Source: Streptomyces flavochromogenes (lineage in GTDB: Bacteria; Actinomycetota; Actinomycetes; Streptomycetales; Streptomycetaceae). From it: DNA of 64,000 bases. The stretch's first letter is position 1. Each line of letters opens with the position of its first letter. The stretch spans positions 124,001-188,000 of the forward strand of contig NZ_JNZO01000008.1 in the NCBI RefSeq assembly GCF_000717595.1. Reading direction: 5' to 3'. The position numbers were made by a program, and so were the translations under genes. The notes beneath the pieces were generated by a model. The model was not told the DNA's origin and searched no databases. It was given only the letters and a program-made list of their open reading frames with translations. Of this stretch, positions 44,501 to 53,172 are shown piece by piece.

Positions 44501-44578
44501 CCGCGCCGGCAGCCCCGCACCCATCACCGCAGACCCGTTCCCCACGCACGACCCACCACGAGAGAAGGAAGACCCACC

Positions 44579-45019
44579 ATGCACACCATCGACGAGAACG
44601 CCCCCGTCATCGTCCGCCTGTCCACCGTGATCGACGCCCCGATCGAGAGGGTGTGGCAGCTCCACACGGACATCGGCGCCTGGGCGGCCTGGAACGCGGA
44701 CGTCGACGAGGCCACCCTCGACGGCCCGCTGCGTCCCGGCACTTCCTTCACCTGGAAGACCCACGGACTGGACATCACCTCCACGGTCACCGAACTCGTC
44801 CCCGGCGAGCGGATCGTGTGGGGCGGCCCCGCCAACGGCATCACCGGCATCCACGTGTGGACCTTCGAGCGGACCGGCGACCGGGTCACCGTCCGTACCG
44901 AGGAGTCCTGGAGCGGGGCACCCGTCGACGCGGCGACCGAGGAACTCGGCCAAGCCCTCGACCAGTCCCTGAGGAGCTGGCTCACCTCGCTGAAGGACCG
45001 CGCGGAACGCGGCGTGTGA
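44579..45019 (+). CDS. SRPBCC-fold small-molecule-binding protein
   Basis: A 146-residue protein of the START/SRPBCC fold: STVIDAPIERVWQLHTDIGA, then WNADVDEATLDGPLRPGTSF, then GERIVWGGPANGI and a long C-terminal helix (LDQSLRSWLTSLKDRAE). Such proteins bind or modify hydrophobic ligands such as polyketides and aromatic compounds. GAGAGAAGGAAG provides the ribosome site. It lies 78 bases after the exporter and 109 before the oxygenase, so the three genes probably form one unit. Confidence 0.85.
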   Translation: MHTIDENAPVIVRLSTVIDAPIERVWQLHTDIGAWAAWNADVDEATLDGPLRPGTSFTWKTHGLDITSTVTELVPGERIVWGGPANGITGIHVWTFERTGDRVTVRTEESWSGAPVDAATEELGQALDQSLRSWLTSLKDRAERGV

Positions 45020-45128
45020 GGCCCGCGCAGCCCCGCTCCCCCTGAGACACGCACACCCCACCGACACTCCACCCCACCGCACCGCCGTCGGGACACGACC
45101 GGACACACCGAGAAGTGAGGCTCCAGCC

Positions 45129-46490
45129 ATGACCAGCAAGCCCTTCCTGACCGGCCACTACACGCCCGCCGTCGACGAGATCACCGCGACCGGGCTGACC
45201 GTCGAGGGCAGCCTGCCCCCGGAGCTGTCCGGCCGGCTGATCCGCAACAGCCACAACCCGAAGCCCGGCGTCACGCCCACCCACTGGTTCAAGGGCAGCG
45301 GCATGGTCCACGGCATCCGGCTCCAGGACGGCCGGGCGGAGTGGTACCGCAACCGCTGGGTGCGCACTCCCGCGCTGGAGGGCGCCCCGTACATGACCGA
45401 GACGGGTCCCGACCTGACCGCCAGCACCGCCGGAACGCACGTCATCGAGCACGGCGGACGACTCCTCGCCCTGTGCGAGGCCAACGTCCCGTTCGAGCTG
45501 ACCCGGGATCTGGACACCGTCGGCGCCTACGACTTCGGGGGCAGGCTGCGCAGCGCGATGACCGCGCACCCCAAGACCGACCCGGTCACGGGGGAGCTGC
45601 ACTTCTTCGGCTCCTCGCCCTTCCCTCCGTACCTCATGTACTACGTCGCCGACACGGAGGGCGCGATCACTCACGGCGTCGAGGTCCCCGGGGCCACGGC
45701 CTCCCTCAAGCACGACTTCGCCCTCACCCGCCACCACGTCGTCTTCGTCGAGGGGACGGTGTCCTTCGACCCGAACGGGCACTCCGGCATCCCCTACGCC
45801 TGGAACGACGCCCAGCCGGCCCGGATCGGCGTCATGCCGAGGGGTGCGGACGGCGCGGAGCACATCCGCTGGTTCCCCGTCGAGCCCGGCAGCATGCTGC
45901 ACGCCGCCAACGCCTACGAGGACGACAGGGGCCGTGTCGTCCTGGAGGGTCCCACCGTCGACCGTGAGGGATTCCGGCTCTCCTGGAACTGGTGGGTCGG
46001 CGCCCCCGGGCGCGGTGCCGAGCCCAACGCCCGCTCCTATATCAGGCGTTGGGTGATCGACCTGACGACCGAGAGTGTCGACGAGCAGATCGTCGACGAC
46101 CTGGCGGTGGAGTTCCCCACCCTGAACGAGGACTTCCTCGGCGCGGCGCACCGCTACCAGTACGCGGTGTCGTTCCCCGACCGGAACGGTCTCGGCGGCT
46201 ACGGGATCGTCAAGTACGACCGTACGACGGGCACTCGGAGCATCCGTGAGGTCGGCGACGCGCGTCTGCCGAGCGAGGCGGTCTTCGTGCCGGCCGCGGG
46301 CGCCACCCGGGAGGACGACGGCTACCTGCTCACGGTGGTGTCCGACCTGAAGCAGGACGCCTCGCAGCTCCTGGTCATGGACGCCTCGGGGCTGGACCGG
46401 ATCGCGACGGTCCATCTTCCCCGCCGGGTCACCGCGGGCATCCACGGCTCATGGATCCCCGACAACGCCTTCGGGGACGACGTCGACTGA
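45129..46490 (+). CDS. Carotenoid cleavage oxygenase family enzyme
   Basis: A 453-residue seven-bladed oxygenase of the RPE65/carotenoid cleavage/lignostilbene family. The four iron-ligand histidines are all present: His147 (TAHPKTD), His195 (SLKHDFAL), His258 (SMLHAANAYED) and His439 (GIHGSWIP). The N-terminal RNSHNPKP and HWFKGSGMVHGI are also typical. The family uses Fe(II) and oxygen to split a double bond in carotenoids, stilbenes or isoeugenol-like phenylpropanoids. No carotenoid biosynthesis gene is nearby. The adjacent exporter, SRPBCC and TetR genes suggest handling of an aromatic substrate. The protein has no signal peptide. Confidence 0.9.
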   Translation: MTSKPFLTGHYTPAVDEITATGLTVEGSLPPELSGRLIRNSHNPKPGVTPTHWFKGSGMVHGIRLQDGRAEWYRNRWVRTPALEGAPYMTETGPDLTASTAGTHVIEHGGRLLALCEANVPFELTRDLDTVGAYDFGGRLRSAMTAHPKTDPVTGELHFFGSSPFPPYLMYYVADTEGAITHGVEVPGATASLKHDFALTRHHVVFVEGTVSFDPNGHSGIPYAWNDAQPARIGVMPRGADGAEHIRWFPVEPGSMLHAANAYEDDRGRVVLEGPTVDREGFRLSWNWWVGAPGRGAEPNARSYIRRWVIDLTTESVDEQIVDDLAVEFPTLNEDFLGAAHRYQYAVSFPDRNGLGGYGIVKYDRTTGTRSIREVGDARLPSEAVFVPAAGATREDDGYLLTVVSDLKQDASQLLVMDASGLDRIATVHLPRRVTAGIHGSWIPDNAFGDDVD

Positions 46491-46560
46491 CGCGCCGCGC
46501 CCCGGCGAGGCATGGGCTCCCCCTCGAAGCGGCAGACGCCCTGCGGCCCCGGCCGGGGTC

Positions 46561-46597
46561 GGCGCCGGACGACCGTGAGAAGCGGTCGGCCGGCGCC
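46561..46597. terminator. Hairpin terminator between oxygenase and VOC genes
   Basis: GGCGCCGG (46561-46568) and GACCG (46571-46575) pair with CGGTC (46583-46587) and CCGGCGCC (46590-46597). The stem has 13 pairs with a 2x2 internal mismatch and a 7-base TGAGAAG loop. It lies between convergent genes. Confidence 0.65.
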
Positions 46598-46652
46598 CCG
46601 CCTCGTTCCGGGGTTGCGAGGCGTCGGCGGGGGAGTGGGCGGCGTCAGACCG

Positions 46653-47051
46653 TCAGCTGCCTGTGGCGCCCTGGCCGTGTTCCCCCAGCACCTCCAGGTA
46701 GTGCGGGTTGCGCATGATGCCGAGGACGTTGCCGAACGGGTCGAGTACCGCACCGGCGCGGAAGTCGCCGTAGTCGCGCAGCGGTTCGTGCTCCTTCGCG
46801 CCGAGGTCCAGCAGCCTGGCCATCTCGGCGTCGACGTCGTCGACGTGCCAGTAGGCGACGACTCCGGCCGGAGCGGACGGAGTTCGGGAGATGCCGAGCT
46901 CCTGGCGGTAGTCACCGAGCCGGAACTCGATGTACTCGGGGCGCTCGAAGTAGGGCTCGATGCCGAGGACTTCGGAGTACCAGGCACGGGCGGCGGTCAG
47001 GTCGTCGGCGTGATAGCGGATGGTCGCGAGGCCGCGGAACGTCGTCGTCAT
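46653..47051 (-). CDS. VOC-superfamily (glyoxalase/bleomycin-resistance-like) protein
   Basis: A 132-residue VOC protein with the paired beta-alpha-beta-beta-beta layout. ATIRYHADDLTAARAWYSEV is the first module, VVAYWHVDDVDAEMARL the second, and DPFGNVLGIMRNPH ends the protein with the usual acidic-metal-site region. ATG 47051 is preferred because an upstream ATG would add an unconserved heptapeptide. The role (isomerase, dioxygenase or binding protein) cannot be inferred from such a short member. It is a single-gene unit divergent from the glycosyltransferase gene. Confidence 0.85.
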   Translation of the reverse strand: MTTTFRGLATIRYHADDLTAARAWYSEVLGIEPYFERPEYIEFRLGDYRQELGISRTPSAPAGVVAYWHVDDVDAEMARLLDLGAKEHEPLRDYGDFRAGAVLDPFGNVLGIMRNPHYLEVLGEHGQGATGS

Positions 47052-47267
47052 GCAGAGCAGTCTGCCCTCCATCTAGGCCAGTTACCGTCCTAGATGGAGG
47101 GATCCCCTGCGAAATCCCGCCCGCGTCGTCCTTGTGCGTGGCGCCGGCGGTCCTCATGATCGACTTACCGGTCGGCGGGGGGCTTGGGGCAAGGCCGGGG
47201 GCGTGCCGCAGAATCACCGGCCGACTCCGGGGCGTACGGACGGAGAGACGGAATGGGGAGCTGCGGG

Positions 47268-48515
47268 ATGCGTGTGGTGCTGTCGACGTACGGAGGGCGT
47301 GGAAGCGTCGAACCGATGGTGGGACTCGCGGTACGGCTGCGGGAACTCGGCGCGGAGGTCCGGGTGTGCGCACCGCCGGACGAGGAGTTCGTGGACCTCT
47401 TCGCCGGCATCGGTGTGTCGCCGGTGCCGGTGGGCCGACCCGTCCGCCCATTGGTGGCCTCGGTCGAACCGGGGTCGACGGCGGGCCTGGCGGAGCGGGC
47501 GGCGGAGCTGATCGACGCACAGTTCGGCACGGTCGCCGCGACGGCCGAGGGGTGCGACGCGCTGGTGGCGACGGGCCCGCTGCCGGTGACGGCCGGCGCG
47601 CGGTCGGCCGCGGAGAAGCTGGGTATCCGTTACGTGCACGCGAGCCATCAGCCGATCACTCTGCCCTCGCCGCACCAGCCGCCGCCCGCGCGGCGGGGCC
47701 GGCCGTTGCCGCCAGGGGTGACGGACAACCGCGAACTCTGGGAGACGGACGCCAGGAACGCGAACGAGATGTTCGGCACGGAGATCAACACCCGCAGGGC
47801 GGCCATCGGACTGCCGCCGGTGGGCAACGTCCGCGACTACGCCTTCACCGACCGGCCGTGGCTGGCGACGGACCCCGTCCTCAGTCCGTGGCCGGAGGCG
47901 TCAGGTCTCGACGTCGTGCAGACCGGCGCGTGGATACGTCCGGACGACCGCCCGCTCCCCTCCGGCCTCGTGAAGTTCCTGGATGCCGGAGCCCCGCCGG
48001 TGTACGTGGGTTTCGGCAGTACGCCGATGGGTGCCGACGCCTCGACGTACATGGCGCGGGTGGCGGTCGAGGCGATCCGTGCGCAGGGGCGCCGTGTGAT
48101 CGTCGCCCACGGCTGGGCGGGCCTGGACCTGATCGACGACGGAGACGACTGCTTCGCCGTCGGCGAGGTCAACCAGCAGGCGCTGTTCTCCAGGGTGGCC
48201 GCCGTCATCCACCACGGCAGCGCGGGCACCACGACGACGGCCGCGCGGTCGGGCGCCCCTCAGGTGGTGGTGCCCCAGGGCGGGGACCAGCCGTACTGGG
48301 CGGGCCGGGTGACCGACCTCGGCATCGGCGTGGCGCACGACGGCCCGACCCCGACCTTCGCTTCCCTGCTCGCGGGCCTCGAAACGGCCCTGACCACGGC
48401 GACCCGCGCGCGGTCCCGGGTCGTGGCGGCAACCGTCGGCACCGACGGCGCGATGACGGCCGCGAAGCGGCTGCTCGCCGAGTTCGACCCGGACGGGCGG
48501 CCGCCGCACGCCTGA
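47268..48515 (+). CDS. GT1 glycosyltransferase (MGT/vancomycin GtfB-like)
   Basis: A 415-residue GT-B glycosyltransferase. The N-terminal half starts VVLSTYGGRGSVEPMVGLAV with the acceptor-side Gly/Ser loop. The donor-binding motif is VIHHGSAGTTTTAARSGAPQ followed by VVVPQGGDQPYWAGRV, which is diagnostic of antibiotic and sterol glycosyltransferases. ATG 47268 has GGGGAG 8 bases upstream. No sugar-nucleotide biosynthesis or natural-product core gene lies nearby. It may therefore be a stand-alone inactivating enzyme, as with macrolide glycosyltransferases, or act on an envelope lipid. Confidence 0.88.
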   Translation: MRVVLSTYGGRGSVEPMVGLAVRLRELGAEVRVCAPPDEEFVDLFAGIGVSPVPVGRPVRPLVASVEPGSTAGLAERAAELIDAQFGTVAATAEGCDALVATGPLPVTAGARSAAEKLGIRYVHASHQPITLPSPHQPPPARRGRPLPPGVTDNRELWETDARNANEMFGTEINTRRAAIGLPPVGNVRDYAFTDRPWLATDPVLSPWPEASGLDVVQTGAWIRPDDRPLPSGLVKFLDAGAPPVYVGFGSTPMGADASTYMARVAVEAIRAQGRRVIVAHGWAGLDLIDDGDDCFAVGEVNQQALFSRVAAVIHHGSAGTTTTAARSGAPQVVVPQGGDQPYWAGRVTDLGIGVAHDGPTPTFASLLAGLETALTTATRARSRVVAATVGTDGAMTAAKRLLAEFDPDGRPPHA

Positions 48516-48580
48516 ACCAGAGCCGGCCTGCCCGCCGGGCACGCGGCCCGCCCCCACGGGCCGAACGCGCCTTTCCCCCT

Positions 48581-48628
48581 CCACCCGCCTCCCACCCGAC
48601 CGCCGCGGACCGGCCGGGAGGCGGGTGG
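48581..48628. terminator. Hairpin terminator between glycosyltransferase and TetR genes
   Basis: CCACCCGCCTCCC (48581-48593) pairs perfectly with GGGAGGCGGGTGG (48616-48628). The 22-base loop can fold further around CCGCGG. It lies between two convergent genes. Confidence 0.65.
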
Positions 48629-48700
48629 CTGCCTTCTCCTGCCACCGGGCGGTGGCCGACGCGGGGCCGGGCGCGAAGCGTTCGTCGAGGGGACGGTGTG

Positions 48701-49279
48701 TCAGACGACGGCGAGCCGGTCCACCAGGAGTTCCACCCTCCACGCGGTGTGCTCCGGCGGCAGCCGTCCCGCCCGGGTCAGGGTGGCCAGTCCATGCAGC
48801 GCCGCCCAGAACACCTCGGTGAACAGTCCCGGGTGGACGCCGTCCCCGGCGACCTCGCCGAGGCTTTCCAGCAGGGCGGCGAACGCGTCCTTCAAGGGTT
48901 CCGGGGTGTCCTCGTGTGCGAACGCCAGGCCGCCGTCGAGGTGGAACATGGCGTCGTAGACCGCCGGGTTGCGCTCGGCGAAGTCGAGGTAGGCGCGGGC
49001 GAGCGCGGCGACCCGGCTGCGAGGGCCGTCCGCGTCGGCAGCCGCGGTCCGCACCGCCGCGGCCATCTCGGCGGCGCCTTCCAGGGCGACGGCGCCGATG
49101 ATCTCGCGCTTGCCGCGGAAGTGGCTGTAGAGGACGGGCTGGCTGTACTCGATGCGCTCGGCGAGGCGGCGGGTGGTGACCGCGTCCCAGCCCTGCTGCT
49201 CGGCGAGTTCGCGGGCCGTCGCCACGATGAGGCGTTCGCGGTCCGCCCGTTCGCGTTCCTTGCGTTGTTGTACCGACAT
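48701..49279 (-). CDS. TetR-family regulator of the DUF1772 gene
   Basis: A 192-residue TetR regulator. The HTH is ARELAEQQGWDAVTTRRLAE followed by RIEYSQPVLYSHFRGKREII. The C-terminal domain is of the TetR_C_33/WHG-like kind with FAERNPAVYDAMFHLDGGL. The ATG at 49279 is 10 bases from the first of three CTAGCA-type operator copies. It is divergent from the DUF1772 membrane protein gene and should repress both. Confidence 0.9.
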   Translation of the reverse strand: MSVQQRKERERADRERLIVATARELAEQQGWDAVTTRRLAERIEYSQPVLYSHFRGKREIIGAVALEGAAEMAAAVRTAAADADGPRSRVAALARAYLDFAERNPAVYDAMFHLDGGLAFAHEDTPEPLKDAFAALLESLGEVAGDGVHPGLFTEVFWAALHGLATLTRAGRLPPEHTAWRVELLVDRLAVV

Positions 49280-49288
49280 GAAGAAATT

Positions 49289-49352
49289 CTAGCACTGCTA
49301 GACATTCGAGCGGTAGCAGTACTAGCGTTGCCTCATCAGCTAGCAGCGCTAG
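49289..49352. promoter_or_regulatory. Three operator copies between TetR and DUF1772 genes
   Basis: Three 13-bp palindrome-like sites: CTAGCACTGCTAG (49289-49301), GTAGCAGTACTAG (49313-49325) and CTAGCAGCGCTAG (49340-49352). Centres are 24 and 27 bases apart, near two to two and a half helical turns. TAGCGT (49323-49328) could be the -10 box of the rightward gene. AT-rich TAG steps stand out in this GC-rich background. Confidence 0.8.
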
Positions 49353-49370
49353 ATCCCAGGAGGGGTCATC

Positions 49371-49817
49371 ATGCTCAACGCACTCCAGGTCCTCACCACC
49401 GTCGTCGTCGGCCTGATGGTGGGGGTGGAGTTCTCCGTCGCCTTCATCATGAACCGGATCCTGGACGCGCTTCCCGAGGACAGCGGTCAGCTCGGCCACG
49501 CCCACGGCGGCCGGATGCTCGGCACCCTGATGCCGTTCTGGTACATAGGCTCGCTCGTCCTCGTCGCGGTCTGGGCCCTCGCCGGCTGGCGCCACCACGG
49601 CGCCGGACTCGTCGTCACCGCCGCCGGACTCCTGATCCTCAGCGTGGTCATGTCGATCCTGCTGCTGGTCCCGATCAACAACAGGAACAAGAGCTGGACC
49701 CCCGAGAACCGGCCCGCCGACTGGAAGAAGCAGCTGCAGCGCTGGAACCGCTACCACTACCTCCGCGTCGCCGTCATCATCGCCGCGTTCACCCTGCTGG
49801 TCGCCGCCCTCGCCTGA
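49371..49817 (+). CDS. DUF1772 (anthrone-oxygenase-like) membrane protein
   Basis: A 148-residue four-helix membrane protein of the DUF1772 family. Helix 1 is LQVLTTVVVGLMVGVEFSVA, followed by FIMNRILDALP, helices at about 55-72 and 78-100, and the conserved VPINNRNKSW with WNRYHYLRV before the last helix. CCCAGGAGGGG is a strong ribosome site. Relatives include anthrone oxygenases acting on polyketides, but most bacterial members are uncharacterised. The TetR control suggests a detoxification role. Confidence 0.85.
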   Translation: MLNALQVLTTVVVGLMVGVEFSVAFIMNRILDALPEDSGQLGHAHGGRMLGTLMPFWYIGSLVLVAVWALAGWRHHGAGLVVTAAGLLILSVVMSILLLVPINNRNKSWTPENRPADWKKQLQRWNRYHYLRVAVIIAAFTLLVAALA

Positions 49818-50039
49818 AGCCGTCGCCGGCCCGACCCGCACGGGTTCGCCCCAGTGCGCGGACGGCTCCTGCCCCTCGGGAACGCGGCTGCCGGGTCGGA
49901 TCCCACAGCCGCGATCCCGGCACGCCGCACCCTCGATCGGCCGGGTCCACGCGGCCTGATCAGGCCCCGCACGACTCGGCACGCTCCACGAGGCTCAGCG
50001 AGCCGAGTGCGGTCTGAGCCCGCGGGTGACGGCGCCGGG

Positions 50040-50432
50040 CTACGGGCTGCCGAGCGGCCGTCCGGCGACGCCGCCGGCCTCCTGCTCATCGACGCGAGTC
50101 TTGTCCGTGACTCCAGGCCGGGCGACTCCGTCCACTGCCACGCAGATGCCGAAGACCCGGGCATGGCTGGTCCAGCCGTTGACGCGGCCGCGGTTGTTGC
50201 TGATCTGCACCCGCTTCCTGGCGGGATCCACGGACGACACCCTGTGCAGGTACACCGTCCCGGCGACACGGGCGAGGACGATGTCCCCGACCTCCACCTT
50301 CGCCGGGTCGACCGGAGCGACGACGACCTGCTGCCGGCTGCGTATCAGCGGCACCATCGAGGAGCCGCTGGGCCGGAACGTCACGGTGGCCCCGCCGGAG
50401 ACCCTGCCTGCCACTGCGTCCAATGCGCTCAT
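50040..50432 (-). CDS. S24/S26-like peptidase-fold protein
   Basis: A 130-residue protein with the signal-peptidase/LexA beta fold. FRPSGSSMVPLIRSRQQVVV carries the Ser of the SxM motif, and KVEVGDIVLARVAGTVYLHR forms the following strands. No transmembrane anchor is present. At the place of the general-base lysine the sequence reads LHRVSSVDPARKR, so activity is uncertain. The last 30 residues are unstructured. It is a single gene with no phage or SOS context. A nickel-SOD-maturation protease would be expected beside a sodN gene, which is not in the window. Confidence 0.7.
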   Translation of the reverse strand: MSALDAVAGRVSGGATVTFRPSGSSMVPLIRSRQQVVVAPVDPAKVEVGDIVLARVAGTVYLHRVSSVDPARKRVQISNNRGRVNGWTSHARVFGICVAVDGVARPGVTDKTRVDEQEAGGVAGRPLGSP

Positions 50433-50604
50433 TCGAGGATCGTTGCAGATGGCCCCCGCATCACCCCACCGATTTGCCTTCCGTGCCGCACCGAGCGGGT
50501 GGGCCTCGCTCGGCGTCGTACCGTGAGTGGAGACGTCCGGGGCCGCCGCGCCCCTGCCCCGGACGCCATCGATCGGTCAGTCGGTCAGTCAGTTGGCCGG
50601 CCCG

Positions 50605-51984
50605 TCAGTCGGGCGATCCGTCCCTCCGCGTCTCCGCCGGGGCCGTGCGCGCGAAATGACGGGCCGTGGGCACGAGCGCCGCGGCGGCCGGTACGAGGAA
50701 GCAGGCCGCGGCGCACGCGGCGAGGACCGGAGTGACGCCGAAGCGGTCGATGGCGGGTGCGATCAGGGCGAGGCCGATGGGTGCGAGGCCGTAGGACACC
50801 AGGAAGTCCAGTGACGAGACCCGGGCCAGCTTGTCCGGCGCGACCTCCCGCTGGGTGGCGGTGAACCAGGGCACGTTGAACAGCTCGATGCCGATCCCGG
50901 CGACGGCGTACGCCGCGACGACCACGACCGGGTGCACGGGCAGCATCAGACTCAGCGGCGCGACACCGTACGCGCCGAGGCCGGCGAACGCGGCCCAGCC
51001 CTGGGAGCGGGGCCGCAGGCGAGCGATGACGAGGGCCCCGCCGAGGGCTCCCACGGTGTACGCGGTCATCGCCGCGGCCAGAACCCACTCGGTGCCGTAT
51101 CGGTCCCGGCTGATCAGGGGCAACGCGACGCTGGTGGCCGAGTAGCCGAGCGCGATGACGGCGATGAGGGCGGCGAGTCCGGCGAGGAACCACGGGTGGC
51201 GGCGTGCCTCCCGTATGCCCTCCAGGAATTCGGCGCGGAACCCGATACGTGGGGACGGACCAGTGACGCATTCCGCGGTCGTCGCCGCCATCCCCTTCGC
51301 GGGCTGCTCCGTGGTCACCTCCGCTTCCGCCGCGGCTTGCCGGGCGCACGCCTCCGCGCCCGGATCCGCCGTCGCGGCGGCGCCCCCCTGGTCCGGGGCG
51401 AGTGCGGCGACCAGCCACAGTGCCCCGATGGCGAGCAGCAGCGTTCGGACGTCGAGGAACGCCGCGAGCAGCGCGGTCAGGGTGGGTCCGGCGAGTGTGG
51501 AGCCGCGCACGGCCATGGTCATGGCGGCGTTGGCCTGCTGGCGTTGTCCGGGTTCGACGGTCTCCGCCGTGAGTGCCTGGAACGCGGGCCGGCAGGCGCC
51601 CTGTCCGGCGCCGGCCAGGGCCGCGGCGAACGTCATCAGTGCGAGCGACCGGCCGAGGCCTGCGGCGAGCAGCGGCGCGGCGGCCGCCGCGGCGAGGGCG
51701 GACCAGAGGACGACCGCCCGGCGGGAGTGACGGTCGGCCAGCACGCCGCCGACGGTGACGGCGGCGAGGAATCCGGCGGTGCGGGCGGCGAGGACGAGAC
51801 CGAGTCCCGCGGCGCCGAGGTCGCGGTGCAGGACGGCGAGCCCGAGGACGAAGGGCAGGGCCCAGGTCGCGAGGCCGGACGCGGTGGTGCCTGCCCACAG
51901 GCGCAGGAAGGCAGGGTCCCGGAGGACCGAACGCGGTGGCGGGGCAGGGGACTTGGCCGCGGTGGGTGCGGGCGTGGTGGCCAC
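50605..51984 (-). CDS. MFS exporter (EntS/MFS_3-like) divergent from the Fec-type operon
   Basis: A 459-residue 12-helix MFS protein: LRDPAFLRLWAGTTASGLAT, VGGVLADRHSRRAVVLWS, LAGAGQGACRPAFQALTAET and SSLDFLVSYGLAPIGLALI. This subgroup includes siderophore exporters such as EntS. The start is placed at GTG 51984, preceded by CGAGGAG. An ATG at 52059 would extend the protein through the operator at 52041-52061 and is unlikely. A 70-residue Ala/Glu-rich cytoplasmic loop follows helix 6. It probably exports the compound made by the divergent operon, under the same metal control. Confidence 0.85.
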   Translation of the reverse strand: MATTPAPTAAKSPAPPPRSVLRDPAFLRLWAGTTASGLATWALPFVLGLAVLHRDLGAAGLGLVLAARTAGFLAAVTVGGVLADRHSRRAVVLWSALAAAAAAPLLAAGLGRSLALMTFAAALAGAGQGACRPAFQALTAETVEPGQRQQANAAMTMAVRGSTLAGPTLTALLAAFLDVRTLLLAIGALWLVAALAPDQGGAAATADPGAEACARQAAAEAEVTTEQPAKGMAATTAECVTGPSPRIGFRAEFLEGIREARRHPWFLAGLAALIAVIALGYSATSVALPLISRDRYGTEWVLAAAMTAYTVGALGGALVIARLRPRSQGWAAFAGLGAYGVAPLSLMLPVHPVVVVAAYAVAGIGIELFNVPWFTATQREVAPDKLARVSSLDFLVSYGLAPIGLALIAPAIDRFGVTPVLAACAAACFLVPAAAALVPTARHFARTAPAETRRDGSPD

Positions 51985-52040
51985 GGTGTGCTGCTCCTCG
52001 GAGGTGGGGGAGCGGTTCGGCGAACCGCCCTCGGGTTCAT

Positions 52041-52061
52041 TAATGAAAATGATTGCCATTA
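52041..52061. promoter_or_regulatory. Zur-box-like operator between exporter and import/biosynthesis operon
   Basis: A 21-bp imperfect palindrome (8 of 10 pairs match) with the 15-base core TGAAAATGATTGCCA (52044-52058). This agrees at 13 of 15 positions with the Streptomyces Zur consensus TGAAAATGATTTTCA as I know it. It is a strongly AT-rich island. It also fills the spacer of a possible rightward promoter: TTCATT (52036-52041), 18 bases, TACAGT (52060-52065). Zur with zinc would block this promoter and probably the leftward exporter too. Confidence 0.75.
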
Positions 52062-52137
52062 CAGTACCCTTCGAACGCGGCACTCCTGCCCGGTGCACGA
52101 CAACACCCATGCCCGTCCCTCCCAGACCGGAGAACCC

Positions 52138-53172
52138 ATGCGCAACACCGCCCGTCTCGGCATCGCCCTGACCCTCGCCCTCGCCACCGCGGGCTGCTCC
52201 ACCGCGGGCGGCGGTGGGTCGGCGGCGCACACCAGGCCCGGTGCCGCGCCCGGCGCGGGGCCGGGGGGCTCCGTCACCAGCTGTGGCCGCCAGGTGTCGC
52301 TCGCCGGCCCGCCGCGGCGGACCGTCGCCCTGGACCAGAGCTCGACCGAGACCCTGCTCGAACTCGGGCTCCAGGACCGGATGGCCGGCACGGCCAACCT
52401 CAAGACCAAGATCCCCGCTCCGTACGAAGCCGCGTACGCGAAGATCCCGGTCATCGCACCGAAGATCGCCACGGGCGAGCAACTGCGCGCGGCAACACCC
52501 GACTTCGTCGTCGCGGGCTCCGCCGACCTCTACACGGCGGACCGCGCCGGCACCCGCGAGGAGCTGGACGCCCTGAAGGTCCCCACCTTCGTCAGCGCCG
52601 TGGACTGCCCGCAGCACAACCCGCCCGGCCGGACGCCCTTCGAGCTGCTCTTCTCCGACTACGAGAACCTGGGCACGCTCTTCGGCGCCGAGGAACGCGC
52701 CGGAAAGCTCGCGGCGGACCAGCGCGCCGCGGTCGCCCGTGCGGGCGCCGCCACCTCCGGCGTGCGGAGCGGGGACCGGCCGACCGTCGTCTACCTCTAC
52801 TCCGTCTTCAACGGCATGCCGTACGTGGCGGGCAGGACCGGCCTGCCCAGCGAGATGAGCCGGATCGTCGGCGCCGAGAACGCCTTCGACGACGTCCAGG
52901 AGGACTGGCCCGAGGTCTCCTGGGAGGAAGTCGCCCGGCGCGACCCGGACTTCATCGTGATCGGCGACCTGTCCGAGCGGGGCCGCCCCGGCGACAGCGC
53001 CGCCGAGAAGCGGGCCACGATGAAGGCGCACCCGGTGATCTCCCGGCTGGCCGCCGTCCGCGACGACAAGATCCTCGAAGTGCCGGGCATCGAACTCGAC
53101 CCCTCGGTCCGCTCCGTACACGCCCTCGAACTGCTCGCCCAGGGCATGAAGGACCTCGGACATGCCCGCTGA
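52138..53172 (+). CDS. FecB-type solute-binding lipoprotein
   Basis: A 344-residue periplasmic-binding-fold lipoprotein. The lipobox LALATAGC puts the modified Cys at about residue 20. Family segments are RTVALDQSSTETLLELGLQD, then ATPDFVVAGSADLY, then RPTVVYLYSVFNGMPYVAG and SWEEVARRDPDFIVIGD. Class III binding proteins carry metal chelates, heme or cobalamin. ATG 52138 has CCGGAG upstream. Its last 11 bases overlap the permease gene. The Zur-like operator 80 bases upstream suggests a zinc-chelate cargo. Confidence 0.9.
   Translation: MRNTARLGIALTLALATAGCSTAGGGGSAAHTRPGAAPGAGPGGSVTSCGRQVSLAGPPRRTVALDQSSTETLLELGLQDRMAGTANLKTKIPAPYEAAYAKIPVIAPKIATGEQLRAATPDFVVAGSADLYTADRAGTREELDALKVPTFVSAVDCPQHNPPGRTPFELLFSDYENLGTLFGAEERAGKLAADQRAAVARAGAATSGVRSGDRPTVVYLYSVFNGMPYVAGRTGLPSEMSRIVGAENAFDDVQEDWPEVSWEEVARRDPDFIVIGDLSERGRPGDSAAEKRATMKAHPVISRLAAVRDDKILEVPGIELDPSVRSVHALELLAQGMKDLGHAR

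Noticed and set aside
50040..50432. Nickel superoxide dismutase maturation protease
   Set aside because: The fold fits, but the expected adjacent sodN gene is absent and the catalytic lysine is not evident.
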